The notes beneath the pieces are model-generated. The model made no database searches and was not told where the DNA came from. It saw nothing but the letters and a program-made list of their open reading frames with translations. From positions 1 through 64,000 of the forward strand of contig CBDANZ010000004.1 of the NCBI GenBank assembly GCA_965197865.1: a stretch of DNA of 64,000 bases, read 5' to 3'. A program made the position numbers and the translations under genes. Origin of the DNA: CBDANZ01 sp965197865. Its GTDB lineage: Bacteria; Acidobacteriota; Vicinamibacteria; Vicinamibacterales; CAVVIG01. Shown piece by piece: positions 46,477 to 55,841 of this stretch; position 1 is the stretch's first letter; every line of letters starts with the position of its first letter.

Positions 46477-47376
46477 CTAGAGTCCAATGGCAAAGATTCT
46501 GATCAACCCGATCAGTCCTGGTCCGCTCGCGGTCGGATCGCGGAGCCAGTCGGGCGGCGTGAGCCAGACGAAGGCGAGAATCGCGATGACCCAGAGGTCG
46601 TAGGGCAGCGTTGCGCGCTCGTCGGTCCAAAAGAGCGCACGGTTGAAGAGACCTCTCACACCGTCTCGCGACGGTATCGGCAAGCCGTTCAGCGCCAGGA
46701 ACGTGTAATAAATACGGTTGCCCACCGCGAGAATCGAAAGCACAAGGATCACCCACAGCACGGCCGCCATTCGGTTGGTGAACGCGCCAATCATGAAGAG
46801 CACGATGCGCTCGGGGCGCTCCATGAAGCCCACCTTGCACTTCTCGACCAGCGACTCGGCGCGCGCGCGTGTGTAGCTCGTCATGATGGAGAAGATGAGC
46901 GTCAGCGCTGCCACCATCACGTAGTCCTGGCGGCCCAGCTTCGAGTACAGGTAAATGAAGCCGACCAGGAGGGCGAGGTCGGAGAACCGATCCAGGGTCG
47001 AGTCCCAGAACGCGCCGAACCGCGACTGTAGCTTCAGCCGGTAAGCCACCTTGCCGTCGATGAAGTCGAAGATGTTGGCGACGATCATCAGGAAGCCGGC
47101 CAGCGTGAACCGGTGGTAGGCAATCGCCCAGGCGGCGCCGGCATTGACGATCACCCCGACGAGTGAGAGCGTGTTTGGGTGAATGCGGAGGGCGACGCAG
47201 GTCTCGATAATAGCCCGGAGCGGGAACATGCAGATCGCGCCGATAGCGCCGGTTAGCGTCACCCGCTCCGGTGGCCGACGCTGCGGCTCTGGCGCGCCGC
47301 TTTCATGCGGGGATTCTGACGCCAGGATGACGCGCTGAAGGTGTGGAAGCACCGGTATAATGGCGGGTTCGGACAC
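46477..47376 (-). CDS. CDP-alcohol phosphatidyltransferase-family membrane enzyme
   Basis: 299 residues with about six transmembrane helices. FDFIDGKVAYRLKLQSRFGA followed by FWDSTLDRFSD is the CDP-alcohol phosphotransferase motif, with the aspartates that bind magnesium. It transfers a phospholipid head or backbone alcohol onto CDP-diacylglycerol or a related donor; the alcohol cannot be told. MFPLRAIIETCV may be the true start, since the first 45 residues are hydrophilic and unlike the family. It is divergent from uvrC. Confidence 0.85.
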   Translation of the reverse strand: MSEPAIIPVLPHLQRVILASESPHESGAPEPQRRPPERVTLTGAIGAICMFPLRAIIETCVALRIHPNTLSLVGVIVNAGAAWAIAYHRFTLAGFLMIVANIFDFIDGKVAYRLKLQSRFGAFWDSTLDRFSDLALLVGFIYLYSKLGRQDYVMVAALTLIFSIMTSYTRARAESLVEKCKVGFMERPERIVLFMIGAFTNRMAAVLWVILVLSILAVGNRIYYTFLALNGLPIPSRDGVRGLFNRALFWTDERATLPYDLWVIAILAFVWLTPPDWLRDPTASGPGLIGLIRIFAIGL

Positions 47377-47403
47377 CGACGAGAAGACGCGACATAGTAA
47401 CGT

Positions 47404-49239
47404 ATGCCCATCCGCGAACTCAAGGATCAGATCGCGCGGCTGCCCACGCAGCCCGGGGTGTATCTGTATTTCAACGCGGCGGGCGACACGATCTATGTCG
47501 GCAAGGCACGCGCCCTGAGGGATCGCGTCCGCAGCTATCTGGGCGCCTACGGCGCCGACCCGAAAACCGACGCGCTCCTGGAAGAGGTCGTCCGCCTCGA
47601 CGTCATCGTCACCGACTCGGTCGTGGAGGCTCTGGCGCTCGAGAACAACCTGATCAAGCAGCGGACGCCGAAATACAACATCCTGCTGCGTGATGACAAG
47701 AACTACCCGTATCTCCAGCTCACCACCAACGAGGCGTTTCCGCGAGTGCTAGTCGCGCGCAGGGTCGAGCGCGACGGGAGCTATTACGCCGGGCCGTTCA
47801 TGCCGGCCCGGTTCGCGCGCAGGACGATGGCGCTGACGCATCGGCTGTTCGGCATCCGGTCGTGCAACGAGCTGATCACCGGCAAGCGCGGCCGTCCGTG
47901 TCTCGAATACGACATCAAGCGGTGCGTCGCGCCATGCGTAGACACGCTGTGCTCGGCGCAAGATTACGGCCGCGCGGTGGAGCTCACGCAATTGTTCCTT
48001 ACAGGCAGGAATGACGAGCTGCTCAAGACGCTCAACGGCCGGATGCTCGAGGCCGCCGAAGGCGAGCGCTTCGAAGAAGCGGCCCAGCTTCGCGACGCCA
48101 TGCGGACCGTGCAGACGCTCCACGATCGACAGCAGAAGATGGCGACGAGCGAGCTCGGCGAGCGCGATGTGTTCGGACTAAAGATCGGACCCGTGGGCGT
48201 CGTCGTCCAGGTCTTCCAGGTGAGGGGCGGACGGGTTGTCGAGCGCGTCGAGCTTGGGACCGACGCGACGATCACGGGCGCGAGCGAGAGCGAAGTCCTC
48301 GAGGCAGCCATCGAGCAGTTCTACGAAGTGCGCGCCGCGCCGCGTGAGGTGCACGTGCCTGCGGAGCCGGCCAACTGCGATGCGATCGAGACATGGTTGT
48401 CGGATCGCAGCTCCCGGCGCGTGCGGATCACGGTGCCGCAACGAGGCGAAAAGCGCGGGCTCGTGGATCTCGCGAACCGGAACGCCGCGCTCGGGTATCT
48501 TCATTGTCTCGATCAGGGGACGACGGTCCAGTCCGACGCCCTTGAGGTCCTGCGCGCGGTACTCGGGCTCTCCAGGATTCCGCGGCGCATCGAGTGCTTC
48601 GACATCTCGACAATTCAGGGCAGCGAGACGGTTGCCTCGATGGTGGTGTGCGAAGACGGCCGCATGCGGCGCGGCGAATATCGGAAATATCGAGTGAGAG
48701 GCTCGAGAGGAAGCTCGCGCGAGGTTGCCGTTCAGAATGACTTCGCTGCCGTGCGCGAAGTTGTTGGCCGCCGTTGCCGAAAACTGCTTGAGGAGGGCGG
48801 ACCGTTTCCCGATCTGATCCTGATTGACGGCGGCAAGGGACAGTTGTCGGCGGCGTACGCGGCGCTCGAGGAATTGGGACTGGCGAATCTCGTCGCCGTC
48901 GGGGTCGCTAAGAAAGAGGAGCTGATCTACTCACGCGATCGCGAGGAGGCGATCGCGCTCGCCTCCAACGGTCCGGCGCTGCTGCTCGTGCAGAAGATCC
49001 GCGACGAAGCGCACCGCTTCGCGGTGACGTTTCATCGTCGCGCCCGGGCGATGCGCGATCTGCGCTCGGACTTGGATCGGGTACCCGGCGTCGGCCCGCG
49101 GCGTCGGCGAGCGCTCCTGACCAGATTCGGCAGTCTCGCGGGCGTCGGCCGCGCTTCGCGTGAGGAGCTGGCAGCCGAAGTGGGGCCGAAAGTCGCGGAT
49201 GCCGTCCTTGCGTTTTTCGCAAGCCGGCCTTACCCTTGA
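47404..49239 (+). CDS. uvrC: Excinuclease ABC subunit C
   Basis: A 611-residue nucleotide excision repair nuclease. The GIY-YIG domain (TQPGVYLYFNAAGDTIYVGK) makes the 3' cut. CLEYDIKRCVAPC binds the iron-sulfur cluster or structural site, a UVR motif follows (EAAQLRDAMRTVQ), then the RNase H-like nuclease (ECFDISTIQGSETVASMVV, DLILIDGGKGQLSAA) and tandem helix-hairpin-helix (VPGVGPRRRRALLTRFGS). Length is normal. The next gene begins about five bases after its stop. Confidence 0.96.
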   Translation: MPIRELKDQIARLPTQPGVYLYFNAAGDTIYVGKARALRDRVRSYLGAYGADPKTDALLEEVVRLDVIVTDSVVEALALENNLIKQRTPKYNILLRDDKNYPYLQLTTNEAFPRVLVARRVERDGSYYAGPFMPARFARRTMALTHRLFGIRSCNELITGKRGRPCLEYDIKRCVAPCVDTLCSAQDYGRAVELTQLFLTGRNDELLKTLNGRMLEAAEGERFEEAAQLRDAMRTVQTLHDRQQKMATSELGERDVFGLKIGPVGVVVQVFQVRGGRVVERVELGTDATITGASESEVLEAAIEQFYEVRAAPREVHVPAEPANCDAIETWLSDRSSRRVRITVPQRGEKRGLVDLANRNAALGYLHCLDQGTTVQSDALEVLRAVLGLSRIPRRIECFDISTIQGSETVASMVVCEDGRMRRGEYRKYRVRGSRGSSREVAVQNDFAAVREVVGRRCRKLLEEGGPFPDLILIDGGKGQLSAAYAALEELGLANLVAVGVAKKEELIYSRDREEAIALASNGPALLLVQKIRDEAHRFAVTFHRRARAMRDLRSDLDRVPGVGPRRRRALLTRFGSLAGVGRASREELAAEVGPKVADAVLAFFASRPYP

Positions 49240-49243
49240 TTCC

Positions 49244-49885
49244 TTGCTCGACATCAGCTTCGCGCAGGTTTTCATCAGCTTCATCGTCTTGGTGTTTTCA
49301 CTCACCGTGCATGAGATGGCCCACGCGTGGACGGCGGATCGCCTTGGCGATCCGACCGCACGGCGGCTCGGCCGCGTCACGCTCAACCCGATCTCGCACG
49401 CCGATCCGATCGGCACGTTGCTTTTTCCGGTGATCGCGCTCATGAGTGGCGTGCCGCTCATCGGGTGGGCGAAGCCGGTGCCGGTGAACGTTCGTTACCT
49501 CCGCCGCCATGAGCGCGACTTCGTGCTGGTGGCGGCGGCGGGACCGGCCAGCAATCTCGCGATGGCCTTCCTGGCGGCGCTCCTCCTGACGGCGTTCCCG
49601 GTCTCGCCGGTCGTTCTCGGCGAGCCGAACGTTTCGGTCCCCATGGCGACGCTTTTCAGTCTGGCCGTGCGGCTCAACGTGCTCCTGGCCGTGTTCAACA
49701 TGCTGCCGATTCCGCCGCTCGATGGCGGCAACGTGCTTGGCGGTCTGCTGCCTCGCCGGGCGGCGGCGGCATTCGATCAGATCAGGCCATACGGATTCCT
49801 GCTTCTGTATGCGCTGCTGCTGACCGACGGCTTCTATTACTTCGTCGTGAGACCTTCCAACCTCGTGCGTTCCTGGCTTCCGTGA
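49244..49885 (+). CDS. M50-family site-2-type metalloprotease
   Basis: 213 residues from a TTG at 49244; the frame extends upstream inside uvrC. Four to five transmembrane helices are seen. The zinc motif is VHEMAHAW near residue 27, and NMLPIPPLDGGNVLGGL near 150 supplies the third ligand (Asp in the LDGG motif). It resembles Rip/SpoIVFB-like peptidases with few extra domains. Its stop overlaps the trpS start (GTGA), so it is coupled to it. Confidence 0.88.
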   Translation: MLDISFAQVFISFIVLVFSLTVHEMAHAWTADRLGDPTARRLGRVTLNPISHADPIGTLLFPVIALMSGVPLIGWAKPVPVNVRYLRRHERDFVLVAAAGPASNLAMAFLAALLLTAFPVSPVVLGEPNVSVPMATLFSLAVRLNVLLAVFNMLPIPPLDGGNVLGGLLPRRAAAAFDQIRPYGFLLLYALLLTDGFYYFVVRPSNLVRSWLP

Positions 49886-50913
49886 CCGTTCCACCGTCGG
49901 GCTCGTCCGTCTCTTCAGGCAGGGCGCGCGTCGTGTCGGGGATGCGGCCGACCGGGCGGCTGCACTTGGGCCATCTGGTCGGCGCCCTCGGCAACTGGAT
50001 TCCGCTGCAGGAGCGCTACGACTGCTTCTACTTCGTGGCCGACTGGCACGCGCTGACGAGCGACTTCGGCGATACGGGCCAGCTCACGACGTACGCCTAC
50101 GAGAATGTCGCCGACTGGATTGGTGCCGGCCTCGATCCCGAGAAGAGCACGTTCTTCATCCAGTCGCTCGTTCCGGAGCACGCCGAGCTGTATCTGCTGC
50201 TGTCGATGGTCGTGCCGATTCCGTGGCTCGAACGGGTGCCGGCCTACAAGGAGCAGCAGGAAGACCTTGCGGACAAGGACCTGTCGTCGTTCGGCTTCCT
50301 CGGTTACCCGTTGCTGCAAACCTCCGACGTGTCGATGTACGGGGCGCGGTTTGTGCCCGTCGGCGAGGATCAGGTGGCGCACCTGGAGCTGGCCCGGGAA
50401 ACCGTGCGACGATTCAATAAGTTCTTCGGGGAGGTGCTCGTCGAGCCGCAGCCTCTGCTCACGATGTTCGCCCGCCTCCCGGGGCTCGATGGCGGCAAGA
50501 AGATGAGCAAGAGTCTCGGCAACACCATTCATCTGGCCGACAGCGCGGAGGAAGTGAAAAGAAAAGTGATGCAGATGTACACGGATCCGAAGCGGATCCG
50601 GGCCGATATTCCAGGGACCGTCGAAGGGAATCCCGTGTTCACCTATCACGATGTGTTCAACGCGAATACGGGGGAAGTCGAGGACCTGAAGACGCGCTAT
50701 CGGGCCGGCAAGGTCGGCGACGTCGAAGTGAAGACGAAGCTCGCGGCCGCGATCAACACGCACCTGGAACCGATCCGTCAGCGGCGCACCGCGCTGCTCG
50801 CGAAACCCGACCGCCTCAAAGAGATTCTGTTCGAAGGCTCCAAGCGCGCCAGGGGGGTCGCTGGCGGGACGATGGAGCGCGTCAGAGACGCGGTGAGGAT
50901 TTCGTACAAGTAG
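49882..50913 (+). CDS. trpS: Tryptophanyl-tRNA synthetase
   Basis: 343 residues, class I. The HIGH-like motif is GRLHLGHLVG near residue 26, and KMSKSLGNTI near 208 is the KMSKS loop. DWHALTSDF and SDVSMYGARFVPVGEDQVAH are synthetase blocks. It starts at GTG 49882 within the end of the M50 gene. The sequence is intact and standard in length. scpA follows after ten bases. Confidence 0.96.
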   Translation: MTVPPSGSSVSSGRARVVSGMRPTGRLHLGHLVGALGNWIPLQERYDCFYFVADWHALTSDFGDTGQLTTYAYENVADWIGAGLDPEKSTFFIQSLVPEHAELYLLLSMVVPIPWLERVPAYKEQQEDLADKDLSSFGFLGYPLLQTSDVSMYGARFVPVGEDQVAHLELARETVRRFNKFFGEVLVEPQPLLTMFARLPGLDGGKKMSKSLGNTIHLADSAEEVKRKVMQMYTDPKRIRADIPGTVEGNPVFTYHDVFNANTGEVEDLKTRYRAGKVGDVEVKTKLAAAINTHLEPIRQRRTALLAKPDRLKEILFEGSKRARGVAGGTMERVRDAVRISYK

Positions 50914-50923
50914 GCTGACGTCG

Positions 50924-51727
50924 ATGGACCAACCGCAGGACTTCGAATCATCGCCGGATGCGCTCCAGGTGCGCCTCGAAACCTTCGAGGGGCCGCTCGA
51001 CCTGCTGCTTCACCTCACCAGGAAGAACGAGGTGAACATCTACGACATTCCCATCGCCCTCATTACCTCGCAATATCTCGAGATGCTTGAGCTGATGCAG
51101 GAGCTCAATCTCGACGTCGCTGGCGAGTTCCTCGTGATGGCGGCGACGCTCATTCACATCAAGTCGAAGATGTTACTGCCTCGACCCGAGACCGCGGCCG
51201 GCATGGAAGGCGAGGACCAGGACCCGCGCGACGCGCTCGTGCGTCGGCTGCTCGAGCATCAGAAGTTCAAGACAGCCGCAGAGCTCCTGCACGACCGGGA
51301 GCAGGTGCGCGCGGCGCAGCGGGGAAGGCCCGACGAGCGCGTGGCCAAGATCGCCGGAGACGGGTACGAGCCGGAGCTCGAAGTCGATCTTTTCAGCCTC
51401 CTCACTGCCTTCCAAGCCGTGGTGCGGCGCGCGAAAGAGCGCCCGAAGGTGGCGCTGCCGCCTGAACAGCTTCCCGTCGAGGTCCGGATGGAGCAGCTTC
51501 TCGCGCGGCTATCCGAGACGCGGGCGTGTGGATTCGACGAGCTGTTTGCGGACGTACACGATCGCGCCGGCCTGATCGTCACCTTTATCGCTCTGCTGGA
51601 GATGATTCGCTTGAAGCTGGTGAGGGTGTTCCAGTTGGGCAGCTTCGGCCCGATCCGCGTGTACAGGCGGCCGCGGCCGGCCGACGCGCCCCATCCCATT
51701 CGCGACCAGGAGGCACACCATGGGTAA
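50924..51727 (+). CDS. scpA: Condensin-associated kleisin ScpA
   Basis: A 267-residue kleisin that binds the SMC heads. VRLETFEGPLDLLLHLTRKN at the N-terminus and MLPRPE-like (SKMLLPRPE) segment are characteristic. The C-terminal winged helix has FDELFADVHDRAGLIVTFIA and LLEMIRLKLVRVFQ. It overlaps scpB by eight bases, and the pair acts with SMC in chromosome segregation. Confidence 0.95.
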   Translation: MDQPQDFESSPDALQVRLETFEGPLDLLLHLTRKNEVNIYDIPIALITSQYLEMLELMQELNLDVAGEFLVMAATLIHIKSKMLLPRPETAAGMEGEDQDPRDALVRRLLEHQKFKTAAELLHDREQVRAAQRGRPDERVAKIAGDGYEPELEVDLFSLLTAFQAVVRRAKERPKVALPPEQLPVEVRMEQLLARLSETRACGFDELFADVHDRAGLIVTFIALLEMIRLKLVRVFQLGSFGPIRVYRRPRPADAPHPIRDQEAHHG

Positions 51728-52370
51728 GAAAGCGAGCGCCGAGCTGAAAGCCATTCTCGAAGCGCTGATCTTCGCATCGCCCGAGCCGCTCACGCCCCGG
51801 GCCATGTTCAAGCTGCTCGAGAGCGAGCCAAAGGAAGAGCTCCAGGCCGCGCTGGCCGAGCTGAGGCAGGAGTACGAGCGGCCCGGTGGGCTGCAGCTCG
51901 TGGAAGTGGCCGGCGGCTTTCAGATCGTGACCCGGCCTGCTCTGCACGAGTGGGTGCGTCGGTTATTCCACGAACGCTCGACACAGAGGCTCACGGTGCA
52001 GGCGCTCGAGACGTTGGCCGTCATCGCCTACAAGCAGCCAATCACCGCCCTCGAAATTAGCGAGGTGCGCGGCGTGAATACGGGAGGCGTGCTCGGCACG
52101 CTGCTCGAACGGCATCTCATCAAGATCGCCGGCCGCAAGAAGGTTGTCGGCCGGCCGTTCCTGTACGCGACGACGAAGGAATTTCTCATTCGGTTCGGTC
52201 TTAACGAATTGAGCGGTCTGCCGAAGGTCGAGGACATGGCCGAGGCGCTCGGCCTGGAGGTGCCTCTTCTCGTCGAGCAGACACCGAGCGAGGACCGGTT
52301 GCCGATCGAGGAACCCGACCCAGGGGACGACGAGCCGCCGCCGCACGAACCGAGCGGCGCTGTACACTAA
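51720..52370 (+). CDS. scpB: Condensin-associated protein ScpB
   Basis: A 216-residue dimer subunit with two winged helices: AILEALIFASPEPLTPRAMF at the start, GFQIVTRPALHEWVRRLF, then LETLAVIAYKQPITALEISE and RGVNTGGVLGTLLERHLIKI. It joins ScpA and SMC. The start lies eight bases inside scpA. Its stop overlaps the convergent rluB stop by four bases, an unusual arrangement because rluB commonly follows scpB on the same strand. Confidence 0.95.
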   Translation: MGKKASAELKAILEALIFASPEPLTPRAMFKLLESEPKEELQAALAELRQEYERPGGLQLVEVAGGFQIVTRPALHEWVRRLFHERSTQRLTVQALETLAVIAYKQPITALEISEVRGVNTGGVLGTLLERHLIKIAGRKKVVGRPFLYATTKEFLIRFGLNELSGLPKVEDMAEALGLEVPLLVEQTPSEDRLPIEEPDPGDDEPPPHEPSGAVH

Positions 52371-53110
52371 ATAAGGAGCTTCATTAAAGAAGCTTCACGC
52401 AGGCTTCTGACCTCATTGTCGGTGAGCTCCCGCCACTCTCCCGGCTTCATCCTCGCGTCGCGAATCGGACCGATAGCGACGCGCTTCAACTGTTCGACTG
52501 GATGCCCAATTGCGTCGAGCATCCTGCGCACCTGACGTTTGCGCCCTTCTCGAATTGTCAACAACAAGATGGCGCATCCCACCTCTTTCATTCCCCTGTG
52601 TCGGCGCATGCGTTGAGCTTCCGCAGGGGCCGTCCGACGGCCGTCGATGATGATCCCGCGTCGAAGACGCTCCAGATCGCGATCGTCAGGCACGCCGAGG
52701 ACCCGCGCCTCGTATACGCGCGCCACCTTATAATGCGGATCGGTCAACCGTGCCGCCAGGTCGCCGTCGCTGGTGAGAATCAGCAGGCCTTCGGAATTGA
52801 AGTCGAGCCGCCCGACCGGATAGACGTACTCTCGGATGCCGACCAGATCCAGCACCGTCGGACGGTTCTGCGGATCGGATCTCGTCGTCACGTACCCGCG
52901 CGGCTTGTTCAACAGCAGGTAGCGATGGCGCGCGGGCAGGCGGATGCGGCAGCCGTCCACGCGGATATCGTCTCTAGCCGCGTCGGCTTTCGTACCCAAC
53001 TCGCGTAGCGTGGCGCCATTCACCGTCACACGTCCCTCCAGCACCAGCTTTTCCGATGCGCGGCGTGAGGCAACACCTGCTCGAGAGAGAAGTTTTTGGA
53101 GGCGCTCCAC
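52367..53110 (-). CDS. rluB: Pseudouridine synthase RluB/RsuA type
   Basis: 247 residues from GTG 53110 (ERLQKLLSRAGVASRRASEK), where the S4 RNA-binding domain begins; the longer frame to 53152 is not conserved. The catalytic domain has VGRLDFNSEGLLILTSDG with the active aspartate. GRKRQVRRMLDAIGHPVEQL closes it. It converts a uridine in 23S rRNA to pseudouridine. It is convergent with scpB. Confidence 0.94.
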   Translation of the reverse strand: MERLQKLLSRAGVASRRASEKLVLEGRVTVNGATLRELGTKADAARDDIRVDGCRIRLPARHRYLLLNKPRGYVTTRSDPQNRPTVLDLVGIREYVYPVGRLDFNSEGLLILTSDGDLAARLTDPHYKVARVYEARVLGVPDDRDLERLRRGIIIDGRRTAPAEAQRMRRHRGMKEVGCAILLLTIREGRKRQVRRMLDAIGHPVEQLKRVAIGPIRDARMKPGEWRELTDNEVRSLREASLMKLLI

Positions 53111-53167
53111 AGGTAGAAGCGTAGCCACGAAACACGCAAACAGGAAACACATTTTGATTTCGTGATT

Positions 53168-54366
53168 TCACCGTCGCAAAATATCTCCCGAGAACCCCGC
53201 GAGCCTCAGGATGTCGCCGGCGCGCGCTGGGCGGACGATCTCGGCGTGCGAGACGAGCCCGGCCAGCAGCAGCCGCACCGGCGCGTGACCCAGCAGGTCG
53301 TTCGCTATGTGTACCGACTCAACTGCCGGAATCACGTTGTCGTCGATCCCGTGAAGGAGGAACACCGGGGCCGACGGTCTCGGCGATCGCGATGCCGACG
53401 GGGCAGGCTCGCCGTAGGAGCTGAGGTGGGGGAGCAGTGGCGCGCCAAGGTGCGCGACATCGCGGTTGTTGACGTAATCGAGGAGGGGTCGAGGATGGCT
53501 CCGGGAGCGTCCGCGCCAGGGCGGGCACGACCACAAATTCGCGCTCGGCCTGCGGTTTGTCGGCGCGGTCTAGGTTAGGAGGCCCACAGAAAGCGCAGGA
53601 CGGGGCCGCGAAGCGGCTCGACCTGCGCCGGCGGCACGAGTTGGTCGACCATCCCGAGCAGGATGACGACCACGCCGTAGTCGTGCGGAGGAGGCACGTA
53701 TCGACCTTCTTTGCGTTTCGTGAGGACGCGAAGGTCGTCAGCCGGCTGCTCTTCCACGCCGGTGCAGAGATATCGCAAAACGCGCGGCAGATCCGCGTGA
53801 TCGCCGAAGGAAAACACGTACGCAACCCGGTCGCGCAATCCCAAGCGCCCCGCCGCCATGATCGAGAGTCCGCCACTGAAGCTGATGCCCAACATGCCCA
53901 CCCGGCCGTCCGGCGCGAACGTCACATCCGAGGCAAGCCAGGTCGCGGCCTGCTCGATGGCGTCGGTAATGGCAGGGGTGACTGCGAAGCGCGCCAGATC
54001 GGGAATCTCGGGCGTGATCGCCCCGCCGCCGCTCGGCGCAAGCTCGCCTGCGAGGCGCGTGAGACGCGACTCATCGATCCCCGCAGGATGCAAGCCGGTC
54101 ACGAGCAGGGCAGTGCGTTTGACACGCCAGACCGGCATAGAGGCCCGCGCCCGCAGTATGGCGCCGCCAACCGAAATCTGTAGCTCGCTCCGCCCGACCG
54201 CGGTGGTGTTGAGCTTGGCGACGCGCCGCAGGCGTCCCTCGAGATCGGCGGCGCGCACCACGAGCGACAACCCGTGCACGTACGACCGTGCGATTGATAC
54301 TGCCACCGCCGTCGCCACGAGGACGATTATGGCGAGGACGACGCGGCGTCGCGTGGTGAGGAGCAT
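53168..54366 (-). pseudogene. Membrane-anchored alpha/beta hydrolase, frameshifted
   Basis: MLLTTRRRVVLAIIVLVATA anchors the protein. GMLGISFSGGLSIMAAGRLG contains the nucleophile serine, and VLLGMVDQLVPPAQVEPLRG is part of the core. The first frame ends at FLWAS near 53575. The remainder continues in other frames (NLDRADKPQAEREFVVVPAL, then DYVNNRDVAHLGAPLLPHLS and PVFLLHGIDDNVIPAVES with the Asp and a later SHAE histidine). Two frame changes are needed, so it is probably dead or contains sequencing indels. Confidence 0.75.
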
Positions 54367-54400
54367 GTTAGACTTAAAAAAAATTGCCATCTGCAATCTG

Positions 54401-55069
54401 ATGCGTAGGCTGATGATCACCATCGACGGTCCATCGGGAGCCGGGAAGGGCACCGTGGCGCGGGCCGTCGCGTCCAAGCTGGGCTACGGTTATGTGGACA
54501 GCGGTGCGATGTACCGCGCCGTGGCTTGGAAATCGATCCGCGACGGCGCGGCGTTGAACGACGAAGAGGCCGTCGTGTCAGTGGCCGAAAAGTCGCACAT
54601 TGAAGTCGGCGCTACGCGTATCACCATTGACGGTCACGATGTGACGCGACAGATTCGGACCCCTGAAATTGATCAGGCCGCGGCGTTGGTGGCGCGGTTG
54701 CCGAAAGTCCGCGCGATCCTAGTGGCGCGGCAGCACGATCTGGGCGAAGGCGGCGGTATCGTCATGGAGGGGCGCGACATCGGCACGGTCGTCTTTCCGA
54801 ATGCTGAGGTGAAGGTCTATCTCGATGCCTCGGCCGAGGAGCGCGCCCGCCGGCGCGCGAGCGATCCCGCCCACTTGGGCGGACCTACGGTGGTCTCGGA
54901 GGTGGCGACGCTGCTGACTGAGCGCGACCGCCTCGATTCCACACGCGCCAGCTCGCCACTCTCCCGGGCGCGCGACGCCGTCGTCATCGACACGACAGGC
55001 AAGTCGATTCGCGAGGTCGTGGGCGAGATCACGGGAGTCATCCACGAAAGGTTAAAGGCGAAAAGTTAA
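54401..55069 (+). CDS. cmk: Cytidylate kinase
   Basis: 222 residues phosphorylating CMP and dCMP. The P-loop is IDGPSGAGKGTVARAVA, followed by YVDSGAMYRAVAW, the NMP-binding part with RDIGTVVFPNAEVKVYLDAS, and DRLDSTRASSPLSRA for the lid. An alternative start is the ATG at 54413. It is divergent from the hydrolase remnant and lies close before rpsA, a common order in bacteria. Confidence 0.94.
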   Translation: MRRLMITIDGPSGAGKGTVARAVASKLGYGYVDSGAMYRAVAWKSIRDGAALNDEEAVVSVAEKSHIEVGATRITIDGHDVTRQIRTPEIDQAAALVARLPKVRAILVARQHDLGEGGGIVMEGRDIGTVVFPNAEVKVYLDASAEERARRRASDPAHLGGPTVVSEVATLLTERDRLDSTRASSPLSRARDAVVIDTTGKSIREVVGEITGVIHERLKAKS

Positions 55070-55101
55070 TAAAAACAACTCCCACGTTTTCGACCGCCGA
55101 C

Positions 55102-55665
55102 TCACTTTCTGTCCTTGTAGTCCTCCGAGGAGGCAGGATCGAGTTTCCACCGGTGCTTGTCACGCTCGACGACCTTGTCGCTCGCTCCAAGTTCCTCGTT
55201 GTCCTGATACTCAATCTCGATCGCCTTGCCGACGTCGTCCACGATGTCCTGATCGGGGGTTGGATTATTCCCGCGCGCCTCGTCGCTGCTGACATACACT
55301 TTCTCGACGCTCACGTCGAGGTTGATGGCGGGCGTTATGCCCGCGTGCGCCAGCCGGCTCTCGGCGAGTTCCGTACGGCCGGCGCGGACGGCCGATCCGT
55401 GTCGGTCCATATTCGGCGAGGAAGGCGGCGTTGGCACCGTTTCTTCCAGCGTCCGGCGCGCGCGGTTCAGCCCGGGTGCCGGCGCGCGTTCCGGCCTACT
55501 CGCGGCGGCCTTCGGCCGCTCGCCCCGAGCTCGGTCGAAGGGCCGAGCTGTCTTGCGTGTCCTGCGCTTGACCGTCCTCTTCGAGCCACGTAGAGCCGGC
55601 TTCCGAGTCTTCGCTCGCACGCGTTTCGTCTGTTTTTCGTAGTGGGTGGCTCTCCGTCTGGCCAT
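55102..55665 (-). CDS. DUF6335-like basic protein
   Basis: A 187-residue protein. The N-terminal 75 residues are very basic and disordered (ARRRATHYEKQTKRVRAKTR). The C-terminal part has GNNPTPDQDIVDDVGKAIEI, EYQDNEELGASDKVVERDKH and WELD-type ending RWKLDPASSEDYKDRK, which I match to DUF6335 from memory. The role is unknown; the basic arm could bind nucleic acid. It is divergent from rpsA. Confidence 0.65.
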   Translation of the reverse strand: MARRRATHYEKQTKRVRAKTRKPALRGSKRTVKRRTRKTARPFDRARGERPKAAASRPERAPAPGLNRARRTLEETVPTPPSSPNMDRHGSAVRAGRTELAESRLAHAGITPAINLDVSVEKVYVSSDEARGNNPTPDQDIVDDVGKAIEIEYQDNEELGASDKVVERDKHRWKLDPASSEDYKDRK

Positions 55666-55748
55666 TGTTTGTCCTTTCCGAACCTTGACAGCGTTGCGAT
55701 AAGTGTCGTACTCTCTATTGCTTAACGAAATTTGGTGAACGCTTGCTT

Positions 55749-55806
55749 TGCAGGCCCTGGCCCCAGAGGCCCGGCTTAAGCCGGGTCTCTGGGGCCAGGG
55801 CCTGCA
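55749..55806. repeat. 58-bp near-perfect palindrome upstream of rpsA
   Basis: Arms 55749-55777 and 55778-55806 are complementary over 29 bases with one mismatch and no spacer. It lies between the divergent DUF6335 and rpsA genes, ending 35 bases before the rpsA start. As RNA it would form a very stable hairpin in the rpsA leader. It could be a terminator-like or autoregulatory structure, or a mobile hairpin element. Confidence 0.85.
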
Positions 55807-55841
55807 GGGGATCGATCGACCAGAACGAGGATGCGCGAGGC

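Noticed and set aside
55743..55841. Upstream extension of rpsA
   Set aside because: It runs through the palindrome and has no ribosomal S1 similarity.
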